A stretch of 64,000 bases of DNA from Diphasiastrum complanatum. Taxonomy: Eukaryota; Streptophyta; Lycopodiopsida; Lycopodiales; Lycopodiaceae. Shown in pieces: positions 44,403 to 56,919 of this stretch. The notes below the pieces were generated by a model. It did not search any database. It was given only the letters and a program-made list of their open reading frames with translations, and was not told the DNA's origin. The stretch's first letter is position 1; the number at the start of each line of letters is the position of its first letter. A program made the position numbers and the translations under genes. Location of the stretch: contig CM055098.1 of the NCBI GenBank assembly GCA_029204225.1, positions 47,307,939-47,371,938 on the forward strand, given 5' to 3'.

Positions 44403-47400
44403 ATGGCTACAAATGGAGGCTACATGTTGGAAAGCAATGATAGGCTTACCTCCCTCAACTATTCTACTTGGAAAGTAAGGATGGAGTCTTTGCTTGAGAT
44501 GAATGAGTTGATGGATATTGTTGTAGGTGTGGAGGAGAGACCTTTGGCACCTCAAGAACAATTGAGGTATGACAAGAGGGCAAAGAAAGCCCTTCACATG
44601 ATCAAGATGAATGTGACAAATGAGCTTATCAAAGAGGTTGGTAAGTGCACATCATCTAGTGAAGCTTGGGAAGCCTTGAAGAAGGTTTATGAATCCAAGT
44701 CTACTTCTAGAGTGTTGACTTTAAGAAGGCAAATCTTTTCTTGTATGCAAAAGAAGAGTGAGAGTGGACATGCTTTTGTTTTGAGAGTTAAAGCATTGAA
44801 TGATGAGTTAGCATGCATTAATGATGGCATAAATAATGAGGAGCTTGTTCAAGTGATTCTCAATGGCTTGTTGGATGATCATGCTAATCTTGTTCAAAGT
44901 TATGCTATCCAAAAATGTTTACCAAGTGTTGGAGACTTGCAAGAGGTCTTGTTGGCTGAAGAATTCAGGTTGCAAGCAAGAGTGGGAGCATCTTCTACAT
45001 CTCAAGGAGGAGAAGAGGAGGCAATGTTCTCTAAAGGCAAGTTCAAGGGCAAAGGTAAAAGCAATTGGTCTAAAGGGCAAGACCAAGGTGAGCACTCTAC
45101 TTTTGGCAAAAAGAAGGATAGATCTAAGCTAAAATGTTTCTATTGTGGAGTCAAAGGGCATTTTGCTAGCGATTGTTTTAAGAAAAAGAGGGATCAAGGG
45201 GAAAAGCAAACCAATCTAACTATTGATGAGGGTGGGGATGAGCTTCTTTCAAATGATGCTTTTGTTATGTCATCTTGCTTGTTGGCTAATCATGGAGACA
45301 TTGATCCTTGGTGGATTGATAGTGGAGCCACTTCTCATATGACATATCATAAAGAGTATTTTTCATCTTTAATGGCATTTGATGGTGATAGGAAGGTAAT
45401 CTATACCGCAAATGATGGTGAGTGTGCAATCAAGGGGATTGGCACAATTCCTATTTCACTTTCTACAAATAGGAATATAGAATTGAAAGATGTTTTGCTC
45501 ATTCCATCCATTACCAAGAACTTACTTAGTGTAAGCCAAATGCTTGACAAAGGATTCAAAGTTGAGTTTGATGGTGATGCTTGCTTGATCAAAAAGGGGT
45601 GTAGTATCATTGCAAAAGGGAAAAGGCAAGGGAAATTGTTCAAGCTTGATGCATGTGTTGTTGCTAACCAAGTTGGATGCATGGCAAATGAACAAATGTC
45701 AATTCAAGAGGTATGGCATAAAAGGATGGGACATCTCAACTACAAGGCCTTGGAGGAAATAGCCAAAAAGGAGGTAGTAAGGGGACTTCCCAAGTCTCTT
45801 ACTTGCTTGAATCATGTTTGTGAAGAATGTGCTTTGTCTAAATCACATAGATTGCCATATACTAGATCTATATCTAGATCTAAGATGCCTTTTTCTCTCT
45901 TGCATTCGGATATTCATGGTGTTACTACAATTAGCAATGGAGGTGCTAAGATGTATGTAACTTTCATTGATGATTTTAGTAGATTTTGTTGGGTTTATCT
46001 ACTAAAGAGCAAGGATGAGGTGTTTGATGTGTTTGTCAAGTTCAAAGTTGCTATTGAGACTCAATTTACAACCAAAATCAAATGCTTGAGGAGCGACAAT
46101 GGTGGTGAATACATTTCTAACAAATTCAAAGCCTTTTGCGATGAGCATGGGATCAAGAGGGAGTACACATGTCCAAGAACACCACAACAAAATGGAGTGG
46201 CCGAGAGGAAGAATAGAACCTTGTGTGAGAGTGCAAAGGCAATGAGATTGAATGCTAATCTTCCTAAACCTTTTTGGAGTGATGCTTTGTTGTGTGCAAA
46301 TTTCCTATGCAATAGATGGCCAAGTGTTGTATTGGAAGGAAAAACCCCTTTTGAAGCTTTGTTTGGTATGAAGCCTAATGTCAAGTTTCTAAGAACTTTT
46401 GGATGCATTTGCTACTTCAACATTACTCTTGATGATAGAACTAAGGAGGATCCATCTTCAAGAAAGGGCATTTTTGTTGGTTATAGTGAAGTAAGCAAAG
46501 CATATAGGATTTATGTTTCTTCAATCAAGAAAGTGTTCACAAGTAGGGATGTCATTTTTGATGAAAGTAACATTCCAAAAGTTGTTTCAAGTGATGATGG
46601 TGTTGTTGCAACTAATGTGCTTGATGACAATGGAGTTGATGACACATTGGATGTGGATGTTGAAGAAGCCTCTTCAAGTCAAATTCCAAGGAGAACTCCA
46701 AGGCATAAAGTGAAACCCTCAAGGCTCACTTATGATGGCAAAGGTAAGCAAGTGGTGGATGGATCCAACTATGCTTTCCTAACTTCTTTTGATGTACCTT
46801 CATGTGTAGATGAAGCAAGGCAAAAAGAGGAATGGATCCAAGCAATGGATCTTGAGTTTGAAGCACTTATGAAGAACAACACATGGAGATTGGTGGAGCT
46901 TCCAAAGGGCAAAAGTGCAATTGGATGCAAATGGATCTTCAAGGTAAAGACAAATCAAGATGGATCTATCAACAAGTTGAAGGCAAGGTTGGTGGCTAAA
47001 GGTTATGCTCAAGAGCATGGCATTGACTATGAGGAAACCTTTGCACCCGTGGCAAAGATGGTGAGCATAAGAGTAATCATTTCCCTTGCAACTCTTTATG
47101 GATGGGATCTTTGGCAATTAGACATTTCTAATGCTTTCTTGAATGGTGATCTTGAAGAGGAAGTCTACATGGAGCAACCCGAGAGCTATGTTTCTCATAG
47201 CAAGCCTAATCATGTGTGTTTTCTACAAAAAAGTTTGTATGGTCTTAAGCAAGCACCAAGGAGTTGGTATGCTAGGCTTAACTCTTTTCTACTTTCTCAA
47301 AACTTCACTATGAGTGAGTATGATCATTCACTTTACTTTAGAATTAGTGCTAATGATGTTACAATCCTTCTAATTTATGTGGATGACATTATTTTAAGTG

Positions 47401-48353
47401 GAGGGAACAAGGAAGATATAGAAGATATCAAGAAAGCACTAAAAAAGGAATTTGAAGTGCATGATCTTGGTCTTTTGAGCTATATCTTAGGAATAGAAGT
47501 AATTAGAACTTCTCAAATCACTTTTATTTCACAAGAGAAGTATGCTATTTCTATTCTCAATAGATTTCATATGGTAGATGCAAATCCTATTGATACACCT
47601 ATGGAATCACATGTAAAGCTAACTATAAGAGGTAATGAAAGATCCTTCGAGGACATTACTCTCTATAGGAAGCTAATAGGTTCTCTTATATATCTAACCA
47701 TCACAAGACCTGATTTATCTTATTGTGTTGGTAGATTAAGCCAATTCATGCAAGATCCTAGCATAGAACATTGGAAACTAGGAAAGAGGATCTTGAGATA
47801 CATCTCGGGAACAAAAGATTTTGGCATTGTTTATAGAGGCTCATCACCTAACTTATTTGGTTTTTCAGATTCAGATTTTGCAGGAGACCTTATGGATAGA
47901 AAATCCATAAATGCACATGCTATTTTCATAGGTGATGGAGCTATCTCATGGATGTCGAAGAAACAAGCAACTATATCACTTTCTTCTAGTGAGGCCGAGT
48001 ACAAAGCTTTGACATCATGCACAAAGGAGATGGTGTGGATCAAGAGGATGATTATGGAGCTTCATTTGCTGGATTTTTCAGAGAGTCCAATCATCTTTTG
48101 TGACAACCTTTCAGCCCAAAGTCTAGCAAGCAATCCGGTTTTCCATGCAAGGAGCAAACATATCGAGGTGGCTTACCATTTTGTGAGAGAACAAGTGTTG
48201 GCAAAAGAGATCAAGCTTGAACATGTCCCATCAAAGGAATGTGTGGCTGATATCTTTACCAAAGCATTGGGAAAGGACTTATTTTTCAAGCATAGAACAA
48301 GTCTTGGTGTACTTTCTAAATCTATGCTAAAACTAGTTGAAGAGGGAGTGTGA
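44403..48353 (+). CDS. Copia-5 Gag-Pol polyprotein
   Basis: Single frame of 1316 codons. Gag 1-240 (LESNDRLTSLNYSTWKVRM), CCHC knuckle near 244 (CFYCGVKGHFASDC), aspartic protease near 301 (DPWWIDSGATSHM), HHCC pre-integrase module near 438 (WHKRMGHLNY) and 470 (CEECALSKSH), integrase with D near 522 (FIDDFSRF), D near 565 (RSDNGGEY) and E near 600 (NGVAERKNRT), reverse transcriptase with YVDD at about 992-995, and RNase H near 1155-1300 (SDSDFAGD, SSSEAEYKAL, RSKHIEVAYHFVRE). All catalytic residues are present. The leader is about 600 bases. The stop TGA (48351-48353) lies inside the 3' LTR. The product should assemble into virus-like particles and process itself. No separate Gag stop exists, so the Gag:Pol ratio must be set in some other way. 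Confidence 0.97.
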   Translation: MATNGGYMLESNDRLTSLNYSTWKVRMESLLEMNELMDIVVGVEERPLAPQEQLRYDKRAKKALHMIKMNVTNELIKEVGKCTSSSEAWEALKKVYESKSTSRVLTLRRQIFSCMQKKSESGHAFVLRVKALNDELACINDGINNEELVQVILNGLLDDHANLVQSYAIQKCLPSVGDLQEVLLAEEFRLQARVGASSTSQGGEEEAMFSKGKFKGKGKSNWSKGQDQGEHSTFGKKKDRSKLKCFYCGVKGHFASDCFKKKRDQGEKQTNLTIDEGGDELLSNDAFVMSSCLLANHGDIDPWWIDSGATSHMTYHKEYFSSLMAFDGDRKVIYTANDGECAIKGIGTIPISLSTNRNIELKDVLLIPSITKNLLSVSQMLDKGFKVEFDGDACLIKKGCSIIAKGKRQGKLFKLDACVVANQVGCMANEQMSIQEVWHKRMGHLNYKALEEIAKKEVVRGLPKSLTCLNHVCEECALSKSHRLPYTRSISRSKMPFSLLHSDIHGVTTISNGGAKMYVTFIDDFSRFCWVYLLKSKDEVFDVFVKFKVAIETQFTTKIKCLRSDNGGEYISNKFKAFCDEHGIKREYTCPRTPQQNGVAERKNRTLCESAKAMRLNANLPKPFWSDALLCANFLCNRWPSVVLEGKTPFEALFGMKPNVKFLRTFGCICYFNITLDDRTKEDPSSRKGIFVGYSEVSKAYRIYVSSIKKVFTSRDVIFDESNIPKVVSSDDGVVATNVLDDNGVDDTLDVDVEEASSSQIPRRTPRHKVKPSRLTYDGKGKQVVDGSNYAFLTSFDVPSCVDEARQKEEWIQAMDLEFEALMKNNTWRLVELPKGKSAIGCKWIFKVKTNQDGSINKLKARLVAKGYAQEHGIDYEETFAPVAKMVSIRVIISLATLYGWDLWQLDISNAFLNGDLEEEVYMEQPESYVSHSKPNHVCFLQKSLYGLKQAPRSWYARLNSFLLSQNFTMSEYDHSLYFRISANDVTILLIYVDDIILSGGNKEDIEDIKKALKKEFEVHDLGLLSYILGIEVIRTSQITFISQEKYAISILNRFHMVDANPIDTPMESHVKLTIRGNERSFEDITLYRKLIGSLIYLTITRPDLSYCVGRLSQFMQDPSIEHWKLGKRILRYISGTKDFGIVYRGSSPNLFGFSDSDFAGDLMDRKSINAHAIFIGDGAISWMSKKQATISLSSSEAEYKALTSCTKEMVWIKRMIMELHLLDFSESPIIFCDNLSAQSLASNPVFHARSKHIEVAYHFVREQVLAKEIKLEHVPSKECVADIFTKALGKDLFFKHRTSLGVLSKSMLKLVEEGV
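48339..48348 (+). other. Copia-5 polypurine tract
   Basis: GAAGAGGGAG directly before the 3' LTR. It also encodes the last residues of the polyprotein. Confidence 0.9.
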
Positions 48354-49001
48354 AAAATTGTCAACTAGTAGTATTTTCCTAACTTGAGATTTTGTAGGCC
48401 TATGGCCAAATAAAAGTTAGAGATAGGTTCATACATGTATGTAGAGGCCCAAAGTATGTGTACACTACTTTTGAGGTCACATTAATTAGAGGAGGTCGAG
48501 TGTGGAGCTCTTCTATTGGCTCATAATTTGGTGCATTCCTATTTGACCAAATTTCTAGGTAGATGGGTGAAGCCTATTGGACCCCAATTTTAGCCTATCA
48601 TAAGACAAGTGGCCAAGAGGCACTATGGCTGCTATAAATAGCCATCTCCACGAGTATGTACACATCTCATTTTCATTCTATTGAATGAATGTTATGCTCT
48701 TTGAAGATCCATCTTCTTCTCTCTCACTTTTTTGTTCATATCTTGCATTCTAGCCACTAGAATTGTGATTTCTTTGTTGCTATGGCTTCACACGTGTGAA
48801 ATGCAGGTTGTAGGCTCTGAAGTACGGACAGGGACAGCAAGTTTCTGTTTGTGGAAGCTTATGATCAGATCTTGATGTTTAGTTGATGTTTAGTATGCTT
48901 AACATCACAATTTCTATCATTTTTTCAATCTAGATGTGCATAACTTCCATGGCCAAGATCTTTATGAAACTTTAGCATCTTTTGGATCTGAGTTTTTCAC
49001 A
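48349..49001 (+). repeat. Copia-5 3' LTR
   Basis: 653 bases, same as the 5' LTR as far as I can read. Followed by CTATC (49002-49006). Confidence 0.97.
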
Positions 49002-49020
49002 CTATCAAGATCTAATACCA

Positions 49021-49569
49021 TGAGAACTTTTCACATGTGTGAACCAGCTGCAAGTACAAAGGATCAAGAGAATGAATGATTGCACACTAAACTGGCTTCT
49101 ATTCCAAAAACAATGAGATGGAAAACATTGGCAAGCTAGTTAGCATGAAGGCAAGAGCATTCATCACAATCTAACTATCATTACACCTCAAATGGATCAA
49201 ATGGAAGCTTTACTTGAAGAAGTGTATTCTTGTGGTACAGAAACACCTTATTTATAATACAAGAGGCCTTTTAGAACTCGTGGAGAGAGATAGAACAATC
49301 TAGATGCCACATTGCCTCTACCTCTCTACTAGATGACAAAAAGAGAGATGGATAAGACTTGAGAATCTCTCTTTTTGAGAATCCTTTGACCTACAAGAGT
49401 AGCCTCAAATACTTCTTGATAGGTTCTAGACCTACCCAACACTATGAAGACAAAAAACTAACTTGACTCTAATTGGAAAGTTACTAGACTAGTCTACCTC
49501 AAGTTTGGACAAACCCCAAAACTTGAATCTCTAAGTTTAATATTATTTTAATTTTACAATCTTTTCACA
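49021..49569 (-). repeat. Copia-4 5' LTR
   Basis: 549 bases, partner of 38443-38980. Its palindrome has one change (TTCACATGTGTGAA at 49030). Confidence 0.9.
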
Positions 49570-49574
49570 TTGTC

Positions 49575-50368
<794 letters not shown>

Positions 50369-50679
50369 ACAACAGATGGCCAACTATACAAATTTGCACT
50401 TACCTGAGAAATTTGTTAAGAAGAGCCCACCTTCAAGCATAAAGTTGACTCTCTACTTCTTTTAGAAGAGAGGCTCTTTCTGGTTGGCATCTTTTCGCTA
50501 ATCTATTTCGAAAGTAGTATGCAAAAGTTTTGAATATCATTGTAATTGAAAATTTGTGGATTAAGCTAAAAACAAAGCAAACCTCAAATTCATTAGTTGA
50601 CACACGAGGCCAAATCATAACAAAAAAACAATAAATTGAAGGTTAATTTATTGACTGCATAAACTTACATGGGCCACTT

Positions 50680-51450
<771 letters not shown>

Positions 51451-51785
51451 GTAGCTCATCATCAGGTAGGGCTGCAGTCTCGTTTCCCGTGATTCACGAC
51501 ACATGATCTTCCATACAATGCTGCTTTCCCTTGCGAATAACTATCCAAAAATAAAACTCCAACAATAGAAGTAACCAATGAGTGATTCTCCCTGTGTTGC
51601 AAGTTTTATTAAATGTGAATTTACAAAGTGCGAATAGGCCTTTACATGAATTTAGGCATTATACCACATTTGCATATATAAAAATTGAAATTTTTTACAA
51701 TATATAACAAAACTTGGACAATGTGAAATTATGAGGCTCCACATATCCCCTCCCTCAGTTGTGCAGCGGCTCGCAAACAACTTAT

Positions 51786-51985
51786 CTACATCTTTCGATG
51801 TCGCTTTCTGCTAGCTAGCTTGCTGTGGAAAATGGCCTTAGCTTGGGCTTCGTTCTCTTCATTCACTTGCTCCAATGTCATTCCTTCTGTAGCCAGGAAG
51901 TAGTTGTTCTTCTGGTTATAGTCTTCTCGAAATGACAAATTTGGGTAACCCCCCATTCCTTGATTTCCATTGGTGCAAGAGAGTT
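51786..51985 (-). pseudogene. Short coding-like segment at the end of the gypsy element
   Basis: Minus strand, about 63 open codons ending at TAG 51786-51788: LSCTNGNQGMGGYPN, FREDYNQKNNYF, MTLEQVNEENEAQ and a basic tail LASRKRHRKM. Its composition looks like a genuine charged C-terminus. It may be the tail of the extra frame at 52066-52681, from which frame breaks separate it. No family recognised. Confidence 0.35.
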
Positions 51986-52065
51986 ATCAGTCAATGTATT
52001 ATTCACAAGGTGCATGTATCAACTATCCTCAGTCAGGATTTCTAACATCTCGGCAAAAGGGACAA

Positions 52066-52681
52066 TTAGTGAAAGGGCAGCATATGTATATTCGGAAAAC
52101 TTTTCTTAATGTACAGTTGAACAGACAAAAGGGCATATGAAATAAGGGAAGCAATATTTACATGGTTATAAGTGTAATATGGTTTGGTTATTGAATTAGT
52201 GGAGCAAAGTATATTATTTGTTTTTACTTCTTCCAAATAGTGAGAATAGTTAGCTTCCCAATCTGTGTAGATTTCCCACAGATTAGGGAATAGTAACTGA
52301 TGAGAAACTCGGGAAGGAACTGATTTAAAATTAGAAATAATTTCCTTAACATAAAAAATGTTAACTGATTCTAACTTATTCAGATACTCATCTAGAGCTG
52401 GAAAAATATTATTTTCAAATGTTTTTAGGTATTCTAAAATGTATATATACAAGGATCCTGCGATCACATGAATATAGTTAGTTTGCACATTGAACTTATT
52501 CTGAACAATGGCAAGGGCAAGGATTTCTTTTTGATGCACTGTTAGTTTGGCCCAAAGAGAGTTTAAGTTAGAAAAAGTCCAAGGGTTTTTCCATTGTGTG
52601 GCCGAAAAGTTTAGGTAAAAAAAGGTAATTATCCATTCTCCACTGGAGTTCTGGACTACAAAAGGCTGGAAGAAAGAATGT
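52066..52681 (-). pseudogene. Extra reading frame downstream of gypsy pol (ORF3)
   Basis: About 205 open codons after the integrase: QNSSGEWIITFFYLNFSA, HVIAGSLYIYILEYL and NIASLISYALLSVQLYIKKS are hydrophobic runs that could be membrane segments. Athila elements carry an env-like frame at this place, and that is the obvious comparison. Sequence identity with such frames cannot be judged by eye. A possible earlier part (LPAFCSPELQWRMDNYLFLPKLFG, other frame) suggests a frameshifted longer protein. Confidence 0.45.
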
Positions 52682-52975
52682 TAGTTCTTGCTGAAATGTC
52701 TAAAATTCTGACCTAAGTAGTGAATACACTACCTTATTCTTCTTTACAACCGCTCCACTGTGTGACGCCTGAGCTTGATATGGAATAATGCTTAGTATCT
52801 CAGGCGGATTAGACTAATATTAAATGGAAGCGTGCCCTTCATTTTGAAGGTACATACCCATTAATAAAGTGTCTAGTCCTAAAAACAAAAGTAAATAAAT
52901 AAATAAATAAACAAAATACACAAATACTTTGCTTAGTAGTTAGAAGCAAAGACTATCATTTTCTTTGTTGAAATG

Positions 52976-53340
52976 CAAAAAATGCGAAGGTGTCGGAGTT
53001 TTCACATATTTCGACGGTCTTGGTAATATGAGAACATAACGAAAAAGGTATATGCAAAATGATGCGCAACATTCTGGCAAGAAATGGAATAAAGAAAAAT
53101 CTCAAAAAATGCGATGGTAGAAGTGTCGCAATTTCTGTATTTCTAAAAATGGTGAATTTACTTAATACACTGTATTCCAATATAGTGTCGGGTTTTTTGC
53201 AACAATGAAGCAATGCTTTCGGCATTTTCGCAAAAATGTAGAACCTCAAAATGTAGCGGTGTTGAAAAATTTCACTACATATATGGGCAAAGAATGCGAA
53301 GGTATCGGGTTTTTCACATATTTCAGTGAAAATAATTGGA
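52976..53340. repeat. Cluster of short GCGAAGGT(G/A)TCGG repeats
   Basis: Phrases like AATGCGAAGGTGTCGG.GTTTTCACATATTTC occur at about 52983 and 53296, with shorter or altered ones at about 53107 and 53187. Similar words recur at about 63889 and 63963. They lie between the end of gypsy pol and the extra frame. Confidence 0.55.
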
Positions 53341-53384
53341 CAAAAAAAATGACTTTTGAGAAACTGGTCATAGTAGCACTTCAC

Positions 53385-54500
53385 CCTTGAGCCATTTACT
53401 CGAGTGTCAAGTAAATGTCCTTCAAGATCGGCTAACTGAAGTGATCCATTGTTAAAAACTTCTATGACTTTGTAAGGTCCCATCCATCTGGTATGTAATT
53501 TTCCAGGAAACAACATGTGTCTATTATCATACAAAAGCACATAGTCCCCTTGTTTAATTTTTATTTTCTTAATGGATTGGTCAAAAATTTCTTTTCTTTT
53601 ATTCTGAACTCATTTAGTCTCGATAAATGAAAGACGTTGCATCAAAGAAATAATCCGCTTCCGAAAACTATCGTGTTCATCCATTTGCTCTTCATTACTA
53701 ATGCGAAACGTCGGAACTCCGAATTCTATTGGTAGTATGGGATGCATTCCATATACAAGATAGTATGGAGTTTGCCTAGTTATAATCTTTTCAGCAGTTT
53801 TGTATGCCCATAAGACAAACAGGAATATCTAATCCCAATCAGAAAAATGTGTTTCCGTTACTTTATTCAAAATTTTACATAGAATTCCATTTGCCCACTC
53901 TGTAAGCCCATTTGCTTTTGGATTATATGGAGTGGTTTGGCGATGTGTAATAGAAAAATATGACAACATGGCCTCAATGGTCTGATTAAGAAAATGGGTT
54001 CCCCTATTGCTAACGAGTTCCAAGGGACAACCATATCGCGTGATAATGTTTTGTAATAAAAACTTTGCTACAGTCTTAGCATCATTCTTAGTTGTGGCTT
54101 CGGCCTCTACCATCTTGGTAGCGTAGTCTGTGGCAACGAGAATGTAATGACGACAAGTTTTACGTGTGATCGGTTTGATAGGTCCTACAAAATCTATCCC
54201 CCACTTCTCAAAAGGTGCTAAGGGAATAATTGGAGTAAGCGGCCAACATGTCGTGAAGTTGGGTTTCCCCATCCTCTGGCATGCATCACATTTTTGAATG
54301 AATAATTTAACATCTCTATAGATGGTAGGCCACCAATATTTATCATTGAAAATCTTTTTTGTAGTATTTTTAAGAGTATAGTGACCCCCTGAATCTTCTT
54401 CATGTAATGCACTTATTACAGCGGTTGTCTCGGTTGGTTCTAAACATTGGCGGAGACTATTGTCAGCTCCTAATTTATACAATATTCTATTTACAATCAT
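53385..54500 (-). pseudogene. Gypsy integrase and pol C-terminus
   Basis: Zinc module H..H..C..C (LHEEDSGGHY to CDACQRMGKP), core WGIDFVGPI (first Asp), then SNRGTHF where the second catalytic Asp is Asn, and NGLTEWANG (Glu). After a stop near 53830 the rest continues with KTAEKIITRQTPYYLVYG and GPYKVIEVFNNGSLQLADLEG then VNGSRVKCYYD. No chromodomain. The D-to-N change and the stops mean no activity. Confidence 0.86.
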
Positions 54501-54539
54501 ATAAGGTCCTACTTTTGGAAAAAAAAAAACAGTTTTTTG

Positions 54540-55340
54540 CTATTTATTAAAATGTTCAAGATATATGTGGTCCTGTAAGAAGTTAATAATGTCCATTGAT
54601 GTTTCCGATTGGATACGCATTATATGTTCATCTGGATATTCATCATAAATGGGTTCTAACTGATTTTTCGTTTGGAGGCGGGATATATAATCAACATTTT
54701 GATGATCCTTGCCTCTTCTTAATTCTAATTCATAATTGAACTCATCTAATAATAATACCCATCTAGCTATCCTACCCAAAAGATCAAGTTTATTCACTAA
54801 ATGTTTTAATGCGTAGTGATCTACGTGAAAAACAAAAGGGTATCCTAAAAGATAATGTCTAAATTTATTTACTGAATAAATCATCCCTAGTGCTTCTCGC
54901 TCTGTAGCGAAATAATTCTTTTCTGATGCAGCGAGTTGCCTACCCGCATAGTAAATTGGATAATCTATATTCTGGTCATCTTTCTGACTAAGTACTACAC
55001 CTATTGCAAACAATGATGTGTCTACATATACATTTTGGCCCAATTTGGAGGTCTAACCCCAGTGGCTTCTGCTAATGACTGTTTCAATTGATCAAAAGCT
55101 TGTTGATGGTCCTGTGACCAATGGTACTCAACAAAAATTTTTAATAAACTTGTTAAAGGAGTTACTATTATAGCATAATCTTTAATTATCCTACGATAAT
55201 AACCTACATGTCCTAGAAAATCTCTAAGCTCTCTTAAATTGGTCGGTTCTAATAATTCTAAAATCATTATTATTTTTTTGATGTCGGCTTGTATACCATC
55301 CTTCGAAATATTATGTCCTAACATGATGTCTTCCCTCATC
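54540..55340 (-). pseudogene. Gypsy RNase H with RT thumb/connection
   Basis: LRDFLGHVGYYRRIIKDYA, LTSLLK and FDQLKQSLAEA belong to the RT connection. YVDTSLFAIGVVLSQ, IYYAGRQLAASEKNYFATEREALGMIYSV and FVFHVDHYALKHLVNK are RNase H. A frame change near 55030 separates them. The terminal RGKDHQNVDYISR is the typical end before integrase. Confidence 0.87.
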
Positions 55341-56100
55341 CCTCAGAAACACTTGGCTGAATCCAATTTAAGAGATGTCTCTTGACATCTTCTCAATGTT
55401 TTCTTTGTCTAAATGGTCTTTAGTTGATGAATAGACACAAAAGTCATCCATAAAAATTTCTAAAAACTTCCTTAAATTTTTTTTGAAAAATATTTGTCAT
55501 CATACGTTGAAATGTGGCAGGTGCATTACAAAGACCAAAGGGCATTCGCGTATACGCATACGTCCCCCAATCATTGGTGAAATTGGTCTTTGATCTATCT
55601 TCCTCTTTTATAAAAACTTGGTTATAACCTGAGAACCCATCTAAAAAGCTATAACGTTCATGACCAGCTACCTGGTCAAAAATAGTATCTATATACGGCA
55701 GAGGATGATAATCCTTTGTTGTAGCAGCATTTAGTTTTCTAAAATGTTAGGCAAACTCTAATCTTGCCCGTCTTCTTCTTAAGTACTATAACTATTGGTG
55801 ACACCCACTCACTGCTTAGAACAAGATATATAATACCCGCTCTAAGACATCTTTCATCTTTTACTAACAAGGAGTACTTTGGATTCAATCTATATTGGCG
55901 TTGCCTAACATATATTGTTCCCTGAATAAGATCTTTTCTATGTTCGCCCCATTTAACTGGTATTCCTATTAAATCATCCATTGACGAAGCAAATATGTTT
56001 TGGTATTTTTGAAAAAGCATTATATACTCTTCACGTTCCTGGTCCGGTTGGTGTTTATATAGATTCAAAACCTTACATTTATTAGTTTCTATTTCTACAT
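55341..56100 (-). pseudogene. Gypsy reverse transcriptase
   Basis: EWVSPIVIVLKKKTGKIRVC, then, after a stop near 55740 and in the next frame, DYHPLPYIDTIFDQVAG, YSFLDGFSGYNQ (first Asp), FTNDWGTYAYTRMPFGLCNAPATFQR and FMDDFCVYS, the active site with FMDD in place of YxDD. A frameshift near 55490 lies just before FMDD. Confidence 0.86.
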
Positions 56101-56844
56101 AACCTTCGGTCAGGCTCGCTTTGGTTTCACCCAGAACTTCCCTTGACTCGGATGTTGTTGGTATTTCCTCTTCCTCGTCAATCTCATAGCATTCTATGAA
56201 ATTGATCCAGGATTCAGCAGGTCTAGCTAACTCCTCACCCCATTTCAAAAGGTGGTCTCCTATTGGACTGGTTGTGGGAATACCTGGAAAAAATATATGT
56301 TTGGTAGACCAATTTATAATAGCCTCTATTTGATATAACCATGGTCTTCCAAATAATATTGAATAAGGTGGTTTATCTACTGGGATTATGACAAGGAAAT
56401 TCATACAAACGTCTCTATCTCTATAACTACGTTATTACCTTTGAGCTCGCCTACTGGTATACATTTGGATGCGTCTGCTAAATGAATATCATGATAAGTA
56501 ATAGGTTGTATCTGGTTTTCTAATCCTAATTCCTTAACCATTGTTTCTGTTATTAAGTTGATACTGGATCCTGAGTCTATTAGTATTCTATCTATAGTCT
56601 GATCTCCTATGATAGCACTAATATTTGGAACTCCACAATCTCCTCTATCTACATATTCAACCCTATTACTGTATGCAGGTATACTTAGTGTCAAAAATCT
56701 CTCCCCTTCCTCAGTCCCTACTGACTGAAGCTCTTCTTCCTTCGAAGTATTTCTCGAGGAAGATGTAGGTGTCTCACCTTCGTACTTATCCTTTTCCCAT
56801 GATATGGAAATTCTTTTGTGACTTCTCCTTGTTGGTGTCTCCAT
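56100..56844 (-). pseudogene. Gypsy aspartic protease, second copy
   Basis: IGDQTIDRILIDSGSSINLIT carries the DSGSS active site (about 56560-56578), followed by VKELGL, HDIHLADASK and, past a stop at 56401, ILFGRPWLY near 56340. It leads into the linker before RT. Preceded by a Ser-, Glu- and Lys-rich segment and by a 24-base tandem duplication (about 56856-56893). A second protease domain lies just upstream. Confidence 0.8.
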
Positions 56845-56919
56845 TTGGTCTCTGATGGTAATCTCCTTCTAGTCTCTGATGGTAATCTCCTTCTTCTTCC
56901 AGTGGGTTATAACATCGGC

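Larger units (their letters stand above)
43141..49001 (+). mobile_element. Copia-5: intact, recently inserted Ty1/copia retrotransposon
   Basis: 5861 bases with two 653-base LTRs (43141-43793 and 48349-49001) in which I found no difference reading base by base. Perfect primer site TGGTATCAGAGC at 43794-43805, polypurine tract at 48339-48348, five-base target duplication CTATC on both sides, and one uninterrupted 1316-codon Gag-Pol. Every part needed for autonomous copia movement is present. Relatives of its Gag are in Copia-0, Copia-2, Copia-4 and the 32.7-kb scrap. Confidence 0.97.
38443..49569 (-). mobile_element. Copia-4: decayed copia element, split by the nested Copia-5
   Basis: LTRs at 38443-38980 and 49021-49569 share their whole length and carry TG...CA ends in minus orientation. 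TTGT abuts both outer ends as a short target duplication. The coding region (39003-42399) is broken by deletions and stops. The interval from 43141 to 49001 is Copia-5, inserted about ten bases from the Copia-4 primer site (49008-49020, AGATCTAATACCA, a degenerate iMet site). Without the insert, Copia-4 would be about 5.3 kb. Confidence 0.9.

Noticed and set aside
52956-53380. C-terminal extension of the gypsy integrase with FAFFA repeats
   Set aside because: The repeats come from the non-coding GCGAAGGT words read in frame after the natural pol end.
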